A stretch of DNA of 64,000 nucleotides from Pieris napi (GCF_905475465.1 NW_025920862.1:62001-126000); one strand, 5' to 3'. Shown: positions 10,714 through 20,098, counted from the stretch's first letter. Numbers and translations are program-made. Notes: generated by a model not told the origin, from the letters alone.

Positions 10714-11067
10714 ATTAAAATTATATTTTTTATATCAACTATTTTTTTTTTAATTTCAAATGCATTCATTTTAATTTCTTCAGTAATATCAAAAAAAACA
10801 AATCTAGATCGAGAAAAATGTTCCCCATTTGAATGTGGATTTGACCCTAAATCTTTACCTCGAATTCCTTTCTCTTTACATTTTTTTTTAATTACTGTAA
10901 TTTTTTTAATCTTTGATGTTGAAATTGCTTTAATTTTCCCAATCATTCCATCATTTACTATAACAAATATTTATATTTGATTTAAAACAAGAATTTTTTT
11001 TATAATTATACTTTTATTAGGTCTTTATCATGAATGAAATCAAAAAATATTAAATTGAACATATTAG
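10714..11067 (+). pseudogene. nad3: NADH dehydrogenase subunit 3 (NUMT copy, intact frame)
   Basis: ATT at 10714 to TAG at 11065-11067, 354 bp, the standard size. The conserved CSPFECGFDPKS and FDVEIALIFP motifs of the complex I subunit are present. I see no lesion. Confidence 0.9.
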
Positions 11068-11130
11068 GAAAATAGTTTAAAAAAAACATTTGATTTGCAT
11101 TCAAAAAATATTAAAAATTAATTTTTCTTA
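11066..11130 (+). tRNA. trnA: trnA, mitochondrial type
   Basis: Anticodon TGC lies in gattTGCatt. It opens the A-R-N-S1-E-F cluster. Confidence 0.8.
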
Positions 11131-11198
11131 AATAAGAAGCAATTCCCATGCATTTAATTTCGACTTAAAAGATAGAGTAAAATAATACTCCTTATTTA
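11130..11198 (+). tRNA. trnR: trnR, mitochondrial type
   Basis: Anticodon TCG lies in attTCGact. Acceptor AAATAAG pairs with CTTATTT. Confidence 0.8.
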
Positions 11199-11199
11199 C

Positions 11200-11265
11200 T
11201 TAATTGAAACCAAATAGAGGTATATCACTGTTAATGATATTATTGAATACAAGATTCCAATTAAA
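11200..11265 (+). tRNA. trnN: trnN, mitochondrial type
   Basis: Anticodon GTT lies in actGTTaat. Acceptor TTAATTG pairs with CAATTAA. Confidence 0.8.
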
Positions 11266-11326
11266 GAAATATTTTATATTAAGCTGCTAACTTAATTTTA
11301 GTGGTTAATTACCATTAATATTTCTA
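11265..11326 (+). tRNA. trnS1: trnS1 (AGN), mitochondrial type
   Basis: Anticodon GCT lies in gctGCTaac. Acceptor AGAAATA pairs with TATTTCT. The D-arm is short, as usual for this tRNA. Confidence 0.75.
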
Positions 11327-11340
11327 ATTTAATTATTTAA

Positions 11341-11406
11341 ATTTATATAGTTTAATAAAAACTTTACATTTTCAATGTAAAAATAAAATTTCAATTTTTA
11401 TAAATT
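11341..11406 (+). tRNA. trnE: trnE, mitochondrial type
   Basis: Anticodon TTC lies in attTTCaat. Acceptor ATTTATA pairs with TATAAAT. Confidence 0.8.
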
Positions 11407-11407
11407 A

Positions 11408-11472
11408 TACCTAAAGATAAATTATCACCTTGATATCTTCAATATCATACTCTACAATTGAGCTATTTAAGT
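11408..11472 (-). tRNA. trnF: trnF, mitochondrial type
   Basis: Minus-strand anticodon GAA lies in attGAAgat. Acceptor ACTTAAA pairs with TTTAGGT. Confidence 0.8.
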
Positions 11473-11474
11473 AA

Positions 11475-13201
11475 TTAAAATCATTTTAATATAAATATAG
11501 ATATAAATAACATTCATAAAACAAATCTATATAAATAAATTTTAAAATTATTTATTAAAAATATATTAAAAATAATAGAATAATTTTTTAAAATATTATA
11601 AAAACCTTGTCCTCTATATAATTCTCTTCAACCAAAATCAATATTTTTAGATAAACTATTCCCTAACTTTAAAACAGAATAATTAACCCCATAAGTAAAT
11701 AAATTAGGTATAAATCATATTCCCCCTAAAAAACTTCTTAGATTAAAAAATTTTAAAAATTTATTTAAAGAATATAAATTTATAGAACTAATTAATCATC
11801 CTATAATAATCCCAGAAACTCTTACATAAATCACTATAATCTTTAAATTAATTGGTAAAAAAATCATATAAGGATAACTAAAAATAAATCAACTTAAAAA
11901 ACTCCCTGAAACTACTCTTATAAATAATAATAAAATCATTCTTTTTAACATTGTATAATCTTCATCGTATAAATTATAAACTCTAAATAAATTAAACTCA
12001 TTTACTATTAAATATAAAGATAAACGAATAGAATAAAAAACAGTTAATCCAGTAGAAAAATAATAAAATTTAAATTACTTATTCTCACTATTTCTAAAAT
12101 TAAATCTTTAGAATAAAATCCAGATAAAAATGGAATTCCACATAAAGATAAATTAGAAATATTAAAACAAAGGGAAGTTATAGGAATATAAATTCTTAAA
12201 CCCCCTATATAACGAATATCTTGATTATCATTTAATATATGAATAATTATCCCAGCACATATAAATAATAAAGCTTTAAATATAGCATGAGTTAAAAGAT
12301 GAAAAAACGCTAAATCTCTAAATCCTATTCTTAAAATTCTTATTATTAACCCCAATTGGCTTAAAGTTGATAAAGCAATAATTTTTTTTAAATCAAATTC
12401 ATAAACAGCTGAAATCCCAGCTATAAATATTGTTAAACCAGAAACTAATAATAACATTTTTAAAAATTCTGTCCCAATTAACAAAGAATTAAAACGAATT
12501 AATAAATAAACCCCAGCTGTAACTAAAGTTGACGAATGAACTAAAGCTGAAACAGGGGTAGGAGCAGCTATAGCAGCTGGAAGTCAAGCTCTAAAAGGAA
12601 TTTGAGCACTTTTAGTTATAGCCCCTAAAATAATTAAAAATCTAATTACTCATGAACAAAAATCTATCTTTATTAACTCTAAATAAAAAATAAAATTTCA
12701 ACTCCCAAAATTAACTATTCATGCAATAACCATTAATAATATTACATCTCCAACTCGATTAGATAAAACAGTCAATATACCGGCATTATAAGATTTAATA
12801 TTTTGATAAAAAATTACTAAACCATAAGAAACTAAGCCTAAACCATCTCACCCTAAAAAAATTCTAATAATATTTGGTCTTAAAATTAATAATATTATAG
12901 AAAGAACAAATATTAAAACTAAAATAATAAAACGATTTAAATTTAATTCAGAACTTATATAACTTTTTCTATAAAAAATTACAGAAGAAGAAATTAAAGA
13001 AACAAATATTATGAATAATAAAGATATTCAATCCAATAAGATAGAAAAAACAATATTTATAGAATTAAAAGATAAAATTTCCCATTCTAAAAAAACAACA
13101 GTATTTCTTATTAAAAAATATAATATAAATACTATATTTATTAATATAAATATAAATAAAAAAAAAAATCTAATAAAACAAATAGAATTATTATTTTTAA
13201 T
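11475..13201 (-). pseudogene. nad5: NADH dehydrogenase subunit 5 (NUMT copy, frameshifted)
   Basis: The frame opens with ATT at 13201 and ends with TAA at 11475-11477, about 575 codons, near normal. The core reads well, with STLVTAGVYLLIRF, LKKIIALSTLSQLG and HLLTHAIFKALLFICAG. Near 12060-12065 a five-base T-run breaks the frame: Leu-Leu-Asp-stop appears where STGLTVFYSIRL should follow. One further T restores it. As in nad2, this is a single-base loss in a homopolymer, consistent with NUMT decay or a consensus sequencing error. Confidence 0.85.
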
Positions 13202-13202
13202 A

Positions 13203-13265
13203 ACTTAAAATGGAAACCCATATATTTGACTCCACAAATCAATATTTTATTTAAATTATTTAAGT
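13203..13265 (-). tRNA. trnH: trnH, mitochondrial type
   Basis: Minus-strand anticodon GTG lies in attTGTGgag. Acceptor ACTTAAA pairs with TTTAAGT. It lies between nad5 and nad4. Confidence 0.8.
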
Positions 13266-13589
13266 TAAATCCAAATTCTAAAATCAAATTTAAAAATAAA
13301 AATATTTAAAGGAAATCAATGTAAAAATAATAATAAATATTCTCGAGAAACCCCAGAATAAAATCTGTATAAACCTAAATTATAAACTCCATGTTGTGAA
13401 TAAGAAAATAAATATAAACTATATCCTGCTCTAAAAAAAGAAATTAATATTAATATAATTATTGTTACTCATGATCATCTAACTAAACTATTGATTAATT
13501 TTAATTCCCCAAAAAAATTTATTGTGGGAGGTGCCGCCATATTCCCAATTATAAATAAAAATCATCATAATCTTATTGAAGGTATAAAA
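13265..13589 (-). pseudogene. nad4: NADH dehydrogenase subunit 4, C-terminal part (NUMT copy)
   Basis: About 107 C-terminal codons are present in one frame, including SLWWFLF, GNMAAPPTMNFFGE, FSAGYSLYLFSYSQHG and a TAA at 13265-13267. The remaining three quarters of the gene are missing because the mitochondrial homology stops at ~13589, within a snap-back hairpin. Confidence 0.85.
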
Positions 13590-13610
13590 TCAATAAGATT
13601 ATGATGATTT
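13559..13610. repeat. Perfect 21-bp inverted repeat at the NUMT right junction
   Basis: Arms 13559-13579 and 13590-13610 are exact reverse complements separated by the 10-base spacer aggtataaaa. The left arm is ordinary nad4 sequence; the right arm replaces the expected nad4 continuation. It is therefore a templated snap-back added at the break. Confidence 0.9.
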
Positions 13611-13643
13611 ACAATAATACAATAAGATATCGATAGAGAAGAG

Positions 13644-13894
13644 ATCGATAAGATCAATAACAGAACTGTCGCAGTCATCAAATATGCGTTTTATGCAATT
13701 CCGAGCTCATGATAAATATGCATTGCATCTTTCCAAGATGGAAAAGGTAATATCAATGACCTCTTTTAACATATAATATTTTTATGTAACAGTAAGGTAC
13801 TTATAAACTAGTCAATCTTACAAGACGCCGTTACCAACGCCACAGAGAATATTATATACTATTTAATTGAGTAATGAGTTTTTACTGAGTATTA
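13644..13894 (+). pseudogene. 251-bp inverted copy of a SLO2 exon and intron
   Basis: This block is the reverse complement of 37611-37861 with a single mismatch seen by eye. It contains 103 bases of the SLO2 exon ending Lys-Met-Glu-Lys (to 13746), its GT donor and about 148 bases of the following intron. It lacks the exon's first nine bases and its acceptor. The neighbour on the left is the NUMT hairpin plus ~33 bases of filler. Near-identity implies a very recent copying event, or an assembly artefact. Confidence 0.9.
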
Positions 13895-14371
13895 ACTCCT
13901 TAAAAATATTATACTGCAATTATAATTATTTAAGATTAAAATGCTTGGAAATATGCTGGTGTTATAGGACAATCAAACTAGACAAAATCAACTGGTTGCT
14001 AATCATATAGGTTTATACTTGCTTTCATTTTAAAAGAAATCACATTTGACGTAACTTGTGTGAGTTGTTTGACTGTATGTTAATGTTTTTATAAAGAATA
14101 ATGTAAAATCTATAGTTGCTATATTGTGAATATGTGATTACCACGTACATGTCTACATAATAAAAATCAGATCAATGTATTCAAAATATTGTAAAAACTA
14201 TATTAAAAGAGTATGTATGGAGTTTCTTTCCCATTCGTCTCCATATAAAAGTACATTTTGGAAGTGCCTTTTAAATACACATTCAGTTAATCTTTAAGTT
14301 TAAGTGAATGTGTATGTGCATGGCTCTCCACGGTCAAACCTCTTTTTGGTGTCTGTAGCTACAGTTTATAT
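13895..14371. other. AT-rich intergenic DNA, no gene seen
   Basis: I see no ORF, tRNA or recognisable repeat between the SLO2 copy and the 5' target duplication of the LTR element. Confidence 0.5.
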
Positions 14372-14375
14372 ATAT

Positions 14376-14751
14376 TATAAGCAGAAATTGCAGTAGGTAG
14401 TTTCGATACCCAGCCGCCTTTTATAAAAGAAAGGCCTCAATGTGCGGGGGGCTCATTTGTTGCTCGGACGTAAACGAGTAAGGTGGTTGATATCGAGGCC
14501 GCATACTGTGAGTTCGTTCTATGTTATTTTTATTCGGTGGTTTCTGTGTAATAGTTTTAAGGTTAACGGTTGTTTTTAAAATACCCAAAGTCGTGTTGTT
14601 TTGATTGTATAAGATAAATTTTAAGATAGATTTAGTGTGATTTCGAATATACCGTGTTTTGTTCTTTGATAAAGTTATTTTTGGTTAAATCACTTCTTAC
14701 GTTATTTCGAATTGTTTTCCTTTATTTGATTATTACTCCTGATTGCTAAAA
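14376..14751 (+). repeat. 5' long terminal repeat
   Basis: 376 bp, matching 19277-19652 base for base as far as I can read. It begins tataagcag and ends gattgctaaaa, so it lacks the usual TG...CA ends. The TSD and the adjoining primer site fix both boundaries. A ttataaaag at ~14420 may serve as promoter TATA. Confidence 0.9.
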
Positions 14752-14764
14752 TCAGAAGTGGGAT
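14752..14764 (+). promoter_or_regulatory. Primer-binding site, tRNA-Leu type
   Basis: tcagaagtgggat directly abuts the LTR and is complementary to the 3' part of tRNA-Leu, but to a segment a few bases inside the CCA end (no TGG is present). From memory, mdg3-like gypsy elements prime in this offset way. Confidence 0.65.
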
Positions 14765-14809
14765 AGGATTTCGCTCACAAATAAGCCTTGTAAACAACCG
14801 TTAATTTTA

Positions 14810-15440
14810 GAATAAGTTGCCACGTGCTTCCCGTGAACGGTCAATTAGGACGAAGCCGCCTCGCTCTGATATTAAGCGTAGCCGTCGAAAGCGGTCTGTG
14901 CGAGACAATAGGCAGTGTTCAAGTCATGATGGAGTGTGTTCATATTCGCGTCACAATAGTGTCGTGACGGGACGCATTCACGTCGCGTTATGTTACGTTC
15001 GCGTCGCGTTAGGTCGCATTCGCATTCGCGCCATGGTAGGGTAACCATTGGGACGACTATGATTGCTTCTCTCGTGTGGCTAATTGCCTAAGAAGTGACG
15101 CAAAAGCCTGGTTAAACGAGTGGAAACTAACGAGCGTTCATGGCCAAATTTCGTTAAAGAGTTTAGGTTCTTGTGTCCGCAAAAGGTGAACTATGCGCAA
15201 ATTCTCCACGAAGTTATTAACTCGACGTCAGAAAAGTTTCTGTCATACGCAGAATACGCGCGTTGTTCGTTGTTGCGTTTACGCCTTGTAAAATGATTAA
15301 GTGAAGAGCTTATGGTCCAAATCGTGATTTTTGGTATTAGCGAGCAACTAAGGCCGACTTAACGACAGAAAATCTGGTCTCATTTTTAGCCACGTATGTT
15401 AAGTCTATCCGCAAATTCGATAATCGTTACCCTGATAGCC
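14810..15440 (+). pseudogene. gag remnant of the gypsy element
   Basis: A basic Arg/Ser-rich start (14817-15044, about 75 residues) is followed by short stretches such as DAKAWLNEW and, in other frames, NYAQILHEV and VQIVIFGISEQL. These align in order with the gag of the element at 42060-43877 (QKWYQGL, NYAQLLTEML, CILFGIEDRS). Several stops and frame changes break it, and no zinc knuckle is left. It is non-functional. Confidence 0.6.
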
Positions 15441-15539
15441 TGAAATTGTTCAATTCTAGCTAAGCACTTAATGTTTTTATTTTTTTAATATCATCTGCGG
15501 TAGTAAACTACTTTCCTGGTCCACGCAGACCGATTAACT

Positions 15540-15960
15540 GTTCTTTGAAGGGAATAGGTGACAAAGAGTTTGTCGCTCGACAAATATATGACTTTGACTA
15601 TCCAACTACGTAATATCTCGCTTGAAGTTGATTTTCTCATTGTACCCGAGTTGTATATGAATACGCCGTTCATAATAGGGACAGACGTTCTCAATCGTGA
15701 TGGCGTCACGTTTATTCGCACGAAACGTGAACAGTACCTAACTCACACACCAGATAGGGTACTAGTAGTGAATGCTGTGAATGCTAACCAATTTGACAGC
15801 ATAAATACGCCTCTCGAAGGTGCAGACTTTGCTAAGTTGATGGCTGTCATTAAGGAATTGTCTCCGTTTTTAATATCCGGTACAGCAACTACAGCGGTGA
15901 CTACGGAGGCTGGTAGTGTACTTATGTACATTGACGACGTTCTTATTGTAAGTATGTCTA
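15540..15960 (+). pseudogene. Retroviral-type protease remnant fused to RT YIDD box
   Basis: The open stretch 15558-15995 encodes a protease-like segment (DFLIVPELYMNTPFIIGTDV, residues ~30-50) and a linker. It then passes directly into MYIDDVLIVS, the catalytic YxDD box of reverse transcriptase. In intact gypsy elements several hundred bases of RT fingers and palm lie between these, so this is an internal deletion that kept the frame. The protease active-site Asp triad is not visible at the start of this ORF. Confidence 0.7.
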
Positions 15961-16715
15961 ATGACGACGGTATTTCTCTATTACGGATGTTTTGAAGACT
16001 GACAGAAGCTGGATTCTCTGTCAATTTGCGAAAGTGTTCTTTCCTCACAACTAAAATAGAGAACTTAGGTCGTGTTATCAGTTATGGTCAGGTTAGGCCG
16101 AGTCTGCATAAAATTGAAGCGTTGGTTAGTTCACCTACTCTAACTAACTTTAAGCAGGTACATCAATTTTAAGGTTTAGCTGGATACTTCCGGCGTTAAA
16201 TTGAAGGGTACGGGACAAAAACCGCATGTATATCGCGTCTCACTAAGAAAGACGTCAAATTTGAATGGGAACCCGAACAAGATCAAGTCAAACAAGAGCT
16301 CTTAAAGCAATTAACCAGCGAGCCTTTACTTGCGATTTTTGACCCGAGCCTTCCCACTGAACTAAACACCTAGCGCCTAGCAGTGCAGGATATGGTGCCG
16401 TGCTTATGCAGGCCCACACGGATAATAATAAAGGAGTGGTAGCCTATTTTAGTAGGGTTACCCAGGGTTTGGAGCCCAAGTGTCATTCATATGAATTAGA
16501 AACGTTGGCGGTCGTCGAGGCTCTGCAACATTTTCGGCATTACCTGGTTGGTATAAGTTTTAAGATAATCACCGATTGCAATGCCTTGAAGGCCACCGAA
16601 CGTAAGAAGGATCTTCTTCCACGAGTTGCCCGCTGGTGGGTATATTTACCAGATTGTAATTTTACTTTTGATCATAGAAAAGGGGCTTTAATGCAACAAG
16701 CTACGTGTTGAAGTA
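15960..16715 (+). pseudogene. RT thumb and RNase H remnant
   Basis: After YIDD come RT C-terminal blocks (KCSF, LGRVISYGQVRPS, FKQVHQF-stop-GLAGYFRR) and then an RNase H-like segment in 16400-16711 with YFSRVTQGLEPKCHSYELET, HFRHYLVG and ITDCNALK. Stops at several points separate them. The Asp of the ITDCNA motif is retained. A free, intact RNase H is not encoded. Confidence 0.75.
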
Positions 16716-16879
16716 GGCAACAAAGGTTCCCAGTGGTCCGACGTGCTGTGGAGGATACCTACAGCTCACTTTGGAGGAACATCTCCAAGCAAAGTACCAT
16801 GCAGACTTCACCACTGCAGTTACTGGTCGGTATCGATATGTGATCTGTGGAGTTACTGGTCATCAGATCGTTAGTGTGA

Positions 16880-17158
16880 GATGTGGCAATTACTAACTCT
16901 AATCCCAATCGGGAGGCTCTCTTAACTCTTCGCAGGTGGCGAGCTTCCGAACTGCTTGCAACCGGGCGATGGTGCCGGGATGCCTGCGTTAGCGGGAGTC
17001 GACGGTGGCCGCACGCCTTTGCTGTCGGAGACTTTGTGTTTGTGAGCAAGCCTGCACAAATCACCGGTGAACTGGACCCCGGCATGCGTGGGCCTTACAA
17101 GGTTATTCGCGCGCTACCGTGCCACCGCTACGAGTTAGAGCTACTAGCTGGTTCCTGA
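16880..17158 (+). pseudogene. Integrase C-terminal (GPY/F) module remnant
   Basis: The segment FAVGDFVFVSK...GELDPGMRGPYKVIRALP...RYELELLAGS (17020-17155) is the GPY/F module that ends gypsy integrases. It normally follows the integrase core; here it follows RNase H directly, and the N-terminal zinc finger lies ~900 bases downstream. This marks deletion plus recombination. Confidence 0.7.
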
Positions 17159-17219
17159 TATTGTGGCAAGGCGAGTTGACGCCGGATGCGTGCACAGTTT
17201 CCGTCGCGACTTGACTTTG

Positions 17220-17415
17220 TGGTGCTAATGTGTTTAGACCACTTTGAGAACATACAAGCGTATGGGTCTCTGTTTTAAACTTTTGTGGTCCTAATGTGTT
17301 TAGACCACTTGGAGAACATGCAAAGGTATGGGTCTCTGTTTAATATTTTTGTGGTGCTAATGTGTTTAGGCCACATAGAGAACATGCAAAATGTATGGGT
17401 CTCTGTTTTAACAAA
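17220..17415 (+). repeat. Three tandem ~64-bp repeats in the element's 3' region
   Basis: The unit gtgctaatgtgtttagaccac...gtatgggtctctgtttt occurs at about 17220, 17282 and 17350 with a few substitutions each. It lies in the non-coding tail of the element. Confidence 0.8.
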
Positions 17416-17729
17416 TTGTCACTTAGGAGAGCACTAGGAGCCACTGTAGTTGTGACAGTGTATTGCAAATATACTGAGTTTTATCTTTATTCGTGTTAAG
17501 TCTGAAGCTATCTAATTCTGTAATATTTGCTTTTTGATATACCTTATCTATGTGCGCTTGAGTGCACGCTTGCGCACATGGTTCTGGTAATGGAGAAATA
17601 GAGATAAATGTCATTTTTCGTCCCTACAATTCAAAATACGCTTCAGGCTATGACACGAAGCTAGGTAGATTACTACAAGTTCCCTTACAGAGACTGCGCT
17701 AGACAATTATGAGCAGGTTGCAAGTGATG

Positions 17730-18000
17730 CTGCGGTCGAGGACGCTGCACTGTCAGAAACGGCCATCTTAGAAAAAAATCCCAACCAGCAAACCGGACGG
17801 AGTATCAGGTTATAAAAGAGGAGTGGAACAGCGGATTGGGGGTATTCTACGTTTGGCTCAGATGTGACGGCCGTTTCGGTTGTGTTTAGCGGTTATTCTC
17901 TGTATTAGTTTCGGTCTTTAGTTGTGTTAATTATTATTTTTGGTCAATTATTATTTTAGTGTTGTAGTTAGTTAAATCATTTTGTAAGGAATGGAACTTC
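17730..18000 (+). repeat. Probable internal older LTR-like segment
   Basis: gaggacgctgcactgtcag (~17737) resembles the sequence just before the 3' LTR (gaggacggtgcacagtcag, ~19251). It is followed by an LTR-like stretch with a TATA element (gttataaaagaggagtgg, ~17810). This suggests a second, older LTR or element end embedded in the interior. I infer it; no matching partner copy is in the window. Confidence 0.4.
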
Positions 18001-18430
18001 AATCAAATCAATAACATAGAATGGCCCTTGAACTGGGCGCAGATGGCTAAATCAGCTGACTCCGAGACCGCCGATCTCATACGTAAGCTCGGAGAAGGTA
18101 ATTTAGACCCTAGACGATACGTATGTCAAAACGATGTGCTCTATTATCGTTGTTCACCCGTTGGTGAGGAGCCGCGTTTGCCTTGTTATATATGTAATAG
18201 TCACAGGCTTAGCTTACTGAGGGTATTCCATGACGAGCATGAACATATCGGGGTTGACAACACATATGACCTAATTTTAAAACACTTCTGGTTTCCCGAT
18301 TTAATGCAATTTGTTCGTAAATATACGACCCACTGGGTCTGGGTGTATTTCTAAGAAACGTATCCCAAGAGCCCCACGTCAACCCATTACATCATGGTAA
18401 AAGTATGGTGCCCTGAGAGTTGTGCCGCAT
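18000..18430 (+). pseudogene. Integrase N-terminal zinc-finger remnant
   Basis: The ORF at 18028-18354 resembles the H2C2 domain of gypsy integrase: VFHDEHEHIGVDNT then LILKHFWFPDLMQFVRKY. The two zinc-binding cysteines expected after THxx are replaced by Trp (THWVWVYF), then a stop; KRIPRAPRQPITSW follows after it. Zinc binding should be lost, and the DDE core that should come next is absent. Confidence 0.7.
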
Positions 18431-18619
18431 TTTTCGAAAGTAAGTTTCAACCCTGTTACTAATATGTTATTTCCTTATGTTAAAGATGCGCGCGTGATAT
18501 GTTGCCTTGCGTGCGAGTGTGAGGCAACTGTGTGGCTTGCTGGTTGAAACGGACTGCCAATGTGGTGCGGTTATGGTTTGTTCCTGAGGCCAGCAACCTT
18601 GAGAAGCGGGCCTCGGCAG

Positions 18620-18875
18620 ATGTGCATCCTGTGCGCGTGGCGGGCGCTGTCCCGGAAGATGTGTTCTTTGAAAACATATCAGGCGCAGTCCTGGCAGCCT
18701 TAGTGCTGGTGCTCTTTTGAGAGTGTTACGGGCGCTGTCCCGGTTGGTGTGTTCTTTGAACGCACTTCAGGCGCAGTCCTGGCAGCCTTAGTGCTGGTGC
18801 TCTTTTGAGAGTGTTACGGGTGCTGTCCCGGGTGGTGTGTTCTTTGAACTCACTTCAGGCGCAGTCCTGGTTTAC
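18620..18875 (+). repeat. Three tandem ~95-bp repeats before the 3' LTR
   Basis: The unit cgctgtcccgg...gtgttctttgaa...caggcgcagtcctgg...gtgctcttttgagagtgttacggg recurs three times (~18638, 18732, 18825), the last truncated. Non-coding. Confidence 0.85.
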
Positions 18876-19276
18876 GTTGCTAACGGGGGAACTTGTACAA
18901 GTTCAAGTATGAGAATGTGTGAGATGTTTTGTGAGATGATGTATGCATACTTTTGAAAGCGAAGTGTTTTAGCTAAAGTTGTGGAAGTGTGCTTTTGTAT
19001 CAGGGCCTTGGATGAGTGATGAATGACAGACTAGGCACTAACGTAATGTCGTCGTGATTAACTAACAGAATAATTGTTGCACAGATTGCGATGACGAATA
19101 CCCCGATGACGTTAGTGAGCCTTCAGCTGCGTGTGCTAGTCCTGCTGCTTCCTCAAGAACACTCGAACCATATATGGGTGAACATGGTGACCAAGATACC
19201 GTCATGCCTTCCACCAGTTCTTCCAAAGAAGAGATCAACAGTGCATCCGAGGACGGTGCACAGTCAGGAGAGGCCG

Positions 19277-19652
19277 TATAAGCAGAAATTGCAGTAGGTA
19301 GTTTCGATACCCAGCCGCCTTTTATAAAAGAAAGGCCTCAATGTGCGGGGGGCTCATTTGTTGCTCGGACGTAAACGAGTAAGGTGGTTGATATCGAGGC
19401 CGCATACTGTGAGTTCGTTCTATGTTATTTTTATTCGGTGGTTTCTGTGTAATAGTTTTAAGGTTAACGGTTGTTTTTAAAATACCCAAAGTCGTGTTGT
19501 TTTGATTGTATAAGATAAATTTTAAGATAGATTTAGTGTGATTTCGAATATACCGTGTTTTGTTCTTTGATAAAGTTATTTTTGGTTAAATCACTTCTTA
19601 CGTTATTTCGAATTGTTTTCCTTTATTTGATTATTACTCCTGATTGCTAAAA
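19277..19652 (+). repeat. 3' long terminal repeat
   Basis: Identical by eye to 14376-14751. It is preceded by a short purine run (caggagagg, ~19266) that could be the polypurine tract and followed by the ATAT target duplication. Confidence 0.9.
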
Positions 19653-20000
19653 ATATCGTTAAATTTATAAAACAAATTAAGAACGCTGTATTTGGGGTAG
19701 ACAATTGTATACACGATTGAGCAACTCATTTGACGGAAATATAGGGCATTAATATATCATTTTTATCTACCTATTATATGAGGAGTGTCTACCCAAAAGG
19801 TTATATCTACATGTTAAGTAAAATTTCAGGAAACAATAGAATAGTGAAAGAAAGAACCAAGCTATAAATGTAATCGTTTTTTTTTTCTCTATGTTTGAAG
19901 GTTACCCGTAGTACAATTTTTTACCCTCTACACACAGAATTTTAAGAGATAAAAAAAAAAGTATCTTGTATTTATTGTATTTTGGTCAGACACCTAATAA

Positions 20001-20098
20001 AATATAACCTTATGGTTGGACTCAATTGTAAATATAACCTTATGATTGGACTCATTTGTAAATATAACTTTATGATTGGACTCATTTGTAAATATAGC
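20001..20098. repeat. Three 30-bp tandem repeats inside the TIR element
   Basis: The unit aatataaccttatgattgga... repeats at 20001, 20031 and 20061 with one to three changes. The motif tataacctt also occurs in the TIRs, so it may be a subterminal transposase-binding array. Confidence 0.8.

Larger units (their letters stand above)
1258..13589. mobile_element. Nuclear mitochondrial insertion (NUMT), ~12.3 kb, cytb to nad4
   Basis: The segment is collinear mitochondrial DNA in the order cytb(3')-S2-nad1-L1-rrnL-V-rrnS-control region-M-I-Q-nad2-W-C-Y-cox1-L2-cox2-K-D-atp8-atp6-cox3-G-nad3-A-R-N-S1-E-F-nad5-H-nad4(3'). M-I-Q is the ditrysian lepidopteran order. Absent are most of nad4, nad4L, trnT, trnP, nad6 and the 5' part of cytb. 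Satellite lies on the left and nuclear SLO2-derived DNA on the right. Lesions are a large in-frame loss in cox1 and single-base frameshifts in nad2 and nad5; all other genes read through, so the transfer looks recent. A chimeric assembly join is the main alternative. Confidence 0.85.
14376..19652 (+). mobile_element. Ty3/gypsy-type LTR retrotransposon, non-autonomous, mosaic interior
   Basis: Two 376-bp LTRs bound the element, flanked by the 4-bp target duplication ATAT (14372-14375 and 19653-19656). A primer-binding site starts at the first base after the 5' LTR. The interior carries decayed gag, protease, a reverse transcriptase lacking most of its palm, RNase H and scattered integrase pieces, with many stops and frame changes. 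The LTRs look identical, so the copy inserted recently despite having no functional proteins; movement in trans is the simplest reading. The integrase C-terminal module lies before the integrase zinc finger, so the interior is rearranged. The gag and the tRNA-Leu primer resemble the second gypsy element at 42-45 kb. Confidence 0.9.

Noticed and set aside
10617..10946. 109-aa minus-strand ORF over nad3
   Set aside because: Shadow of nad3 and trnG; nad3 motifs are on the plus strand.
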